Of a DNA stretch of 10,781 nucleotides, positions 7,871-10,781 are shown piece by piece. A model generated the notes under the pieces. It had not been told where the DNA came from. It was given only the letters and a program-made list of their open reading frames with translations, and made no database searches. Made by a program: the position numbers and the translations under genes. Numbering within the stretch: position 1 is the stretch's first letter; each line of letters opens with the position of its first letter. Location of the stretch: NCBI GenBank assembly GCA_002470465.1, contig DKMD01000024.1, positions 1 through 10,781 on the forward strand, in the 5' to 3' direction. Source of the stretch: Pluralibacter sp. UBA7423. Lineage in GTDB: Bacteria > Pseudomonadota > Gammaproteobacteria > Enterobacterales > Enterobacteriaceae.

Positions 7871-8413
7871 ATGGCTAAATCTGCACTGTTTTCGGTGCCT
7901 AAAAACGAGCCCTGCCCACAGTGCGGGGCCGAGCTCATTATCCGGTCCGGTAAGCACGGGCCGTTTCTCGGTTGTTCCCATTACCCGGAATGCGATTATG
8001 TTCGTCCCCTGAAAAGCCAGGCGGACGGACATATCGTGAAAGTTCTGGAAGGCCAGCTTTGCCCGGTTTGTGGTGCGGAAATGGTGCTTCGTCAGGGGCG
8101 TTTTGGCATGTTCATAGGGTGTAGCCAGTATCCCGTCTGCGAACACACCGAGCTTATTGATAAACCTGATGAGACGTCTATCGCCTGCCCGCAATGCCAT
8201 CAAGGTCATCTTGTTCAGCGTCGCTCACGCTATGGCAAAACCTTTCATTCCTGCGATCGTTATCCCGATTGCCAGTTCGCTCTGAATTTCAAACCGGTGG
8301 TGGGAGAGTGCCCTGAGTGCCACTATCCGCTACTTATCGAAAAGAAAACGGCACAAGGCGTTAAGCTCTATTGCGCCAGTAAACAATGTGGAAAGCCGAT
8401 ATCGGCGGAATAA
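7871..8413 (+). CDS. yrdD: YrdD, four zinc-ribbon protein related to topoisomerase I C-terminus
   Basis: A 180-residue protein built almost entirely from four zinc ribbons of the type found at the C-terminus of DNA topoisomerase I. Each has four cysteines: C15/C18/C35/C41, C64/C67/C84/C90, C106/C109/C128/C134 and C147/C150/C168/C173, sixteen in all. The first three share the pattern CPxC, a basic stretch ending in G or H, then F-x-x-C-x-x-YP-x-C ([44 protein letters not shown]). There is no catalytic topoisomerase domain, so it is probably a stand-alone nucleic-acid-binding protein; this is inference. ATG 7871 has only a modest AGAG at 7862-7865. It lies 27 bases after smg and four bases before tsaC. 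All zinc ligands appear intact. Confidence 0.94.
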   Translation: MAKSALFSVPKNEPCPQCGAELIIRSGKHGPFLGCSHYPECDYVRPLKSQADGHIVKVLEGQLCPVCGAEMVLRQGRFGMFIGCSQYPVCEHTELIDKPDETSIACPQCHQGHLVQRRSRYGKTFHSCDRYPDCQFALNFKPVVGECPECHYPLLIEKKTAQGVKLYCASKQCGKPISAE

Positions 8414-8417
8414 ATCA

Positions 8418-8990
8418 GTGAACAGTCACCTGCATGAACTAAGCGTTTTGAAAGCTCTCGAAGCGCTCAATAATAAAGAAGTCATCGCTTATCCCACTGA
8501 AGCTGTTTTCGGTGTCGGCTGCGATCCGGACAGTGAAACTGCTGTTATGCGTTTGCTGGAGCTTAAGCAGAGGCCAGTAGAAAAAGGACTTATCCTTATT
8601 GCGGCGAGTTTTGAGCAGCTCAAACCTTATATAGATGATTCAGTATTAACAGACAGCCAACGAGAAACGGTCTTTTCGCGCTGGCCTGGGCCTGTCACTT
8701 TTGTCTTTCCGGCAAGAGCGTCAACGCCCCGCTGGTTGACCGGCCGATTCGACACTCTGGCTGTTCGCGTCACTGATCATCCGCTGGTGGTTGAGCTGTG
8801 CCAGGCTTACGGTAAACCACTTGTTTCAACAAGTGCGAACCTGAGCGGGCAGGAGCCATGCCGCAACGTCGAAGAAGTCGTTGCTCAGTTCGGCGAATCC
8901 TTCCCGGTTGTTAAAGGCGAAACCGGCGGTCGCCTTAACCCTTCCGAAATCCGGGATGCCCTGACGGGCGAACTTTTCCGCCAGGGATAA
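8418..8990 (+). CDS. tsaC: Threonylcarbamoyl-AMP synthase TsaC
   Basis: A 190-residue YrdC/Sua5-domain enzyme (older names yrdC, rimN) that makes threonylcarbamoyl-AMP from threonine, bicarbonate and ATP for the t6A37 modification of ANN-decoding tRNAs, working with TsaB, TsaD and TsaE. Family marks: [16 protein letters not shown] (22-37), [10 protein letters not shown] with K50 and R52, [11 protein letters not shown] (89-99), RVTDHPL and [11 protein letters not shown] (134-144). The start is GTG 8418, four bases after the yrdD stop, giving the E. coli length; the frame is open to an earlier ATG at 8388 within yrdD, but that adds ten residues unlike the family. GGA at 8407-8409 is a weak ribosome site, so coupling to yrdD is likely. 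The first 20 residues differ most from E. coli. Confidence 0.94.
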   Translation: MNSHLHELSVLKALEALNNKEVIAYPTEAVFGVGCDPDSETAVMRLLELKQRPVEKGLILIAASFEQLKPYIDDSVLTDSQRETVFSRWPGPVTFVFPARASTPRWLTGRFDTLAVRVTDHPLVVELCQAYGKPLVSTSANLSGQEPCRNVEEVVAQFGESFPVVKGETGGRLNPSEIRDALTGELFRQG

Positions 8991-8994
8991 TCAT

Positions 8995-9813
8995 ATGGAA
9001 CAGTACGCCGTATTCGGCAACCCCATTGCCCACAGCAAATCGCCTTTTATTCATCAGCAATTTGCCCGGCAGTTGAACATCGAACATCCTTACGGACGAG
9101 TGCTTGCGCCGTTGGAGGCGTTTACTGAAACGCTGAACAGGTTTTTTGCTGAAGGAGGCAAAGGCTGCAACGTCACCGTGCCTTTTAAAGAGGAAGCTTT
9201 CGCCAGAGCGGATGAACTCACCGAGCGGGCTGCGCTCGCCGGGGCGGTGAATACGCTGAAGCGGCTGGAAGATGGGCGGCTGCTGGGTGATAACACCGAT
9301 GGAATAGGGTTGCTTAGCGATCTGGAACGACTGGATCTGATCAAACCGGGCTATCGTATTTTGCTGATAGGTGCTGGCGGCGCGGCGCGTGGAGTATTGC
9401 TGCCGCTTTTATCCTTGGACTGTGCTGTTACTGTGACTAACCGTACCTTTGCCCGCGCACAGGAGCTGGCCGCGATCTTCGCCCACACCGGCAGCATTCG
9501 TGCTCTGGCAATGGATTCACTGCAGAGCGAAACGTTCGATTTGATCATCAATGCAACGTCCAGCGGCATCGGTGGAAACGTTCCGGCGATCCCGAATGCC
9601 ATCATCAATATGAACGTGCGTTGCTACGACATGTTCTATCAGAAAGGAAGTACGCCTTTTTTGAAGTGGTGCGAACAGCATGGTGCAAAACACTGCGAGG
9701 ATGGGCTGGGGATGCTGGTGGCTCAGGCCGCGCATGCGGTGCTTTTATGGCACGGCGTTATGCCAGAAATTGCCCCTGTCATTGAGGCACTGAAAAAGGA
9801 ACTGTCTTTGTGA
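8995..9813 (+). CDS. aroE: Shikimate dehydrogenase (NADP+)
   Basis: A 272-residue enzyme that reduces 3-dehydroshikimate to shikimate with NADPH, the fourth step of chorismate and aromatic amino acid synthesis. The substrate site is intact: S14 and S16 in HSKSP, K65 in VPFKEEA, N86 in AVNTL and D102 in DNTDG, with K65/D102 as the catalytic pair. The cofactor domain shows GAGGAARG (126-133) and NRT (149-151), the NADP-selecting motif of AroE as opposed to YdiB. Q244 in [10 protein letters not shown] completes the shikimate pocket. AGGGA at 8983-8987 overlaps the end of tsaC and serves ATG 8995, four bases after its stop. The end overlaps the yrdB GTG (GTGA), implying coupled translation. Confidence 0.97.
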   Translation: MEQYAVFGNPIAHSKSPFIHQQFARQLNIEHPYGRVLAPLEAFTETLNRFFAEGGKGCNVTVPFKEEAFARADELTERAALAGAVNTLKRLEDGRLLGDNTDGIGLLSDLERLDLIKPGYRILLIGAGGAARGVLLPLLSLDCAVTVTNRTFARAQELAAIFAHTGSIRALAMDSLQSETFDLIINATSSGIGGNVPAIPNAIINMNVRCYDMFYQKGSTPFLKWCEQHGAKHCEDGLGMLVAQAAHAVLLWHGVMPEIAPVIEALKKELSL

Positions 9814-10067
9814 ATCAGGCGATCCTGTTTCCCGATCGTGAAGAATGGGACGACGCAAATCAGTCTCTCTGCTTCCCGGCGCTGGTTAATGGGTTTCAGG
9901 TCACCTGTGCATTGTCGGCAGAAGCACTGGCGCATCGCTTTGGTGGGGATGCGCCAGAGTTTTGGGTCGAGAGCTTTCGTCTGCATCGCTGGGATTTAGA
10001 AGATGAAGCTGAGCAGGCGATCTGCAACCAAAAAGAAGACGATCAGGGCTGGATCTGGCTCTCCTGA
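9810..10067 (+). CDS. yrdB: DUF1488 family small protein YrdB
   Basis: An 85-residue acidic protein of the DUF1488 family; function unknown. Family features: [15 protein letters not shown] at the start, VCFPAL-like [34 protein letters not shown] and the tryptophan-rich end DDQGWIWLS. The start is GTG 9810, overlapping the aroE stop TGA at 9811-9813, with AAAAAGGA (about 9793-9800) correctly spaced inside aroE. That start gives the E. coli length. It is the last gene of the dprA cluster. Its final 25 bases lie antisense to the end of yrdA, so the two mRNAs are complementary at their 3' ends. I see no intrinsic terminator behind it. Confidence 0.9.
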   Translation: MNQAILFPDREEWDDANQSLCFPALVNGFQVTCALSAEALAHRFGGDAPEFWVESFRLHRWDLEDEAEQAICNQKEDDQGWIWLS

Positions 10068-10597
10068 GCGAGATACTCATCTTTCCACTTTACATAGTTA
10101 TTCGCTGAATACCTGAGACCCTCAAGCTCCGCCTCTTTCAACGGACGAATCTGCTTCACTGGGCTACCAAGATAAAGGTAGCCACTCTCCAGGCGCTTAT
10201 TTTGAGGCGCCAGACTACCAGCGCCGATCATCACGTCATTTTCGACAACTACTCCATCGAGCAATATCGATCCCATACCAACAAGTACCCGATCTCCAAT
10301 GGTGCAGCCGTGCAGCATGACTTTGTGTCCTACCGTAACGTCTTCACCCACAATTAGCGGGTTACCTTCCGGGTTATAAGAAGACTTGTGGGTAACGTGT
10401 AGCACGCTGCCGTCCTGGATATTCGTGCGGGCGCCGATAGCAACATAGTTTACGTCACCGCGGATCGCGACCAGTGGCCATATGCCGACATCATCCGCAA
10501 GGCGGACATCGCCGATAATCACGCTGGTGGAATCGACCATAACGCGCTGACCGATCGTGGGTGTCAGGTTTTTATAGGAACGAATGTTTGCAGACAT
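10043..10597 (-). CDS. yrdA: Gamma-carbonic-anhydrase-like hexapeptide-repeat protein YrdA
   Basis: A 184-residue protein of the gamma-carbonic anhydrase family, predicted to fold as a left-handed beta-helix and form trimers. Hexapeptide repeats run from about 25 to 145 (VIIGDVRLADDVGIWP, VVVENDVMIGAGS). The three zinc-binding histidines are in place: H67 (VLHV), H91 (VGHK) and H96 (LHG), as are R46, D48 and Q61 of the family active site. YrdA-type proteins bind metal, but carbonic anhydrase activity has generally not been shown for them, so the substrate is open. AGAGG lies just before ATG 10597 on the minus strand. It is transcribed away from the rRNA promoter at the right edge and its 3' end overlaps yrdB. 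The N-terminal ten residues are the least conserved part. Confidence 0.95.
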   Translation of the reverse strand: MSANIRSYKNLTPTIGQRVMVDSTSVIIGDVRLADDVGIWPLVAIRGDVNYVAIGARTNIQDGSVLHVTHKSSYNPEGNPLIVGEDVTVGHKVMLHGCTIGDRVLVGMGSILLDGVVVENDVMIGAGSLAPQNKRLESGYLYLGSPVKQIRPLKEAELEGLRYSANNYVKWKDEYLAQESQIQP

Positions 10598-10630
10598 GAA
10601 AACCTCTATAGGACGAATTGCAGGTAATGT

Positions 10631-10718
10631 GGCTCATTATCGGCCTTTCAGAGGGGATTCACACCTCAAAAAAACAGCAGATCGTATGGGATCTCAACAA
10701 AAAGAATGAAAAAACAGC
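10631..10718 (+). promoter_or_regulatory. Possible Fis sites upstream of rrn P1
   Basis: rrn P1 promoters in E. coli are activated by Fis bound upstream (rrnB: centred near -71, -102, -143). Taking +1 as base 10782, three 15-base matches to the loose GNNYRNNWNNYRNNC pattern appear: 10704-10718 (centre -71, 5/7), 10684-10698 (centre -91, 6/7) and 10631-10645 (centre -144, 6/7). The first and last agree in position with rrnB. The motif is degenerate, so chance matches are likely in AT-rich DNA. Confidence 0.3.
10636..10664 (-). promoter_or_regulatory. Possible yrdA promoter
   Basis: On the minus strand GATAAT (plus 10636-10641, 5/6 to -10) lies 17 bases after GTGTGA (plus 10659-10664, 3/6 to -35). 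It would give a leader of about 30 bases. The -35 is poor, so this is a guess, but it is the best candidate in the short gap. The -10 falls inside a Fis-like site of the divergent rrn promoter. Confidence 0.3.
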
Positions 10719-10721
10719 TAT

Positions 10722-10781
10722 CAGAAGAAAGATCGAAAAAAAGGGTTGTGCAAAAAAATGGGATCCCTATAATGCGCCTCC
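10722..10781 (+). promoter_or_regulatory. rrn P1: Ribosomal RNA operon P1 promoter with UP element
   Basis: TTGTGC (10746-10751) and a perfect TATAAT (10768-10773) are 16 bases apart, followed by the GC-rich discriminator GCGCCTCC (10774-10781). This is the characteristic layout of rRNA P1 promoters and is close to my memory of E. coli rrnD P1. Bases 10722-10742 form an A-rich stretch in the UP-element position (-60 to -40), which would contact the RNA polymerase alpha C-terminal domain. The GC discriminator is what makes such promoters sensitive to ppGpp/DksA and initiating NTP levels. Transcription would start at about 10782 and run rightward into a 16S rRNA gene outside the window. Confidence 0.92.

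Noticed and set aside
8388..8417. ATG start for tsaC inside yrdD
   Set aside because: It adds ten residues foreign to TsaC; the GTG at 8418 gives the usual 190 residues and a normal four-base junction.

Overview
The window is an ordinary chromosomal core region of a gamma-proteobacterium in the Enterobacteriaceae. Gene order, protein lengths and most residues match, from memory, the Escherichia coli interval rplQ - yhdN - zntR - arfA / mscL - trkA - rsmB - fmt - def / dprA - smg - yrdD - tsaC - aroE - yrdB / yrdA - rrnD. Scattered substitutions in nearly every protein (arfA tail, TsaC N-terminus, YhdN middle, DprA N-terminal half) suggest a relative such as an Enterobacter/Leclercia/Citrobacter-type species rather than E. 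coli itself. I cannot fix the genus without a search.

Layout. Left edge (1-243): the end of rplQ, last gene of the alpha ribosomal-protein operon, closed by a strong intrinsic terminator. 308-1377 (+): yhdN and zntR, overlapping by one base, then arfA. arfA carries a long near-perfect hairpin inside its 3' coding end and stops exactly where the convergent mscL stop begins. 1378-6144 (-): mscL with its own promoter, then the def-fmt-rsmB-trkA cluster, transcribed from a promoter between def and dprA and ended by a terminator just after trkA. 6274-10067 (+): dprA-smg-yrdD-tsaC-aroE-yrdB, very tightly packed, with overlapping or few-base junctions. 10043-10597 (-): yrdA, whose 3' end overlaps the 3' end of yrdB. 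Right edge: a ribosomal RNA P1 promoter whose -10 hexamer and discriminator are the last bases; the transcript would start about one base beyond the window.

How the genes fit together. Much of the window serves translation: L17, the initiator tRNA formylase (Fmt) and the deformylase (Def) that later removes the formyl group, a 16S rRNA m5C methylase (RsmB), the t6A tRNA enzyme TsaC, the ribosome-rescue factor ArfA and an rRNA promoter. The rest covers zinc sensing (ZntR), osmotic and potassium homeostasis (MscL, TrkA), the shikimate pathway (AroE), ssDNA handling (DprA) and small conserved proteins of poorly known role (YhdN, Smg, YrdD, YrdB, YrdA).

There is no mobile element, CRISPR array, tRNA, prophage or broken gene, and no stretch above 300 bases lacks a gene. 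I do not see an undescribed system. The points most worth a second look are RNA-level: the arfA hairpin, a hairpin just upstream of rsmB in place of a Shine-Dalgarno, the antisense overlap of yrdB and yrdA, and the yrdA promoter lying within rrn upstream activator DNA.
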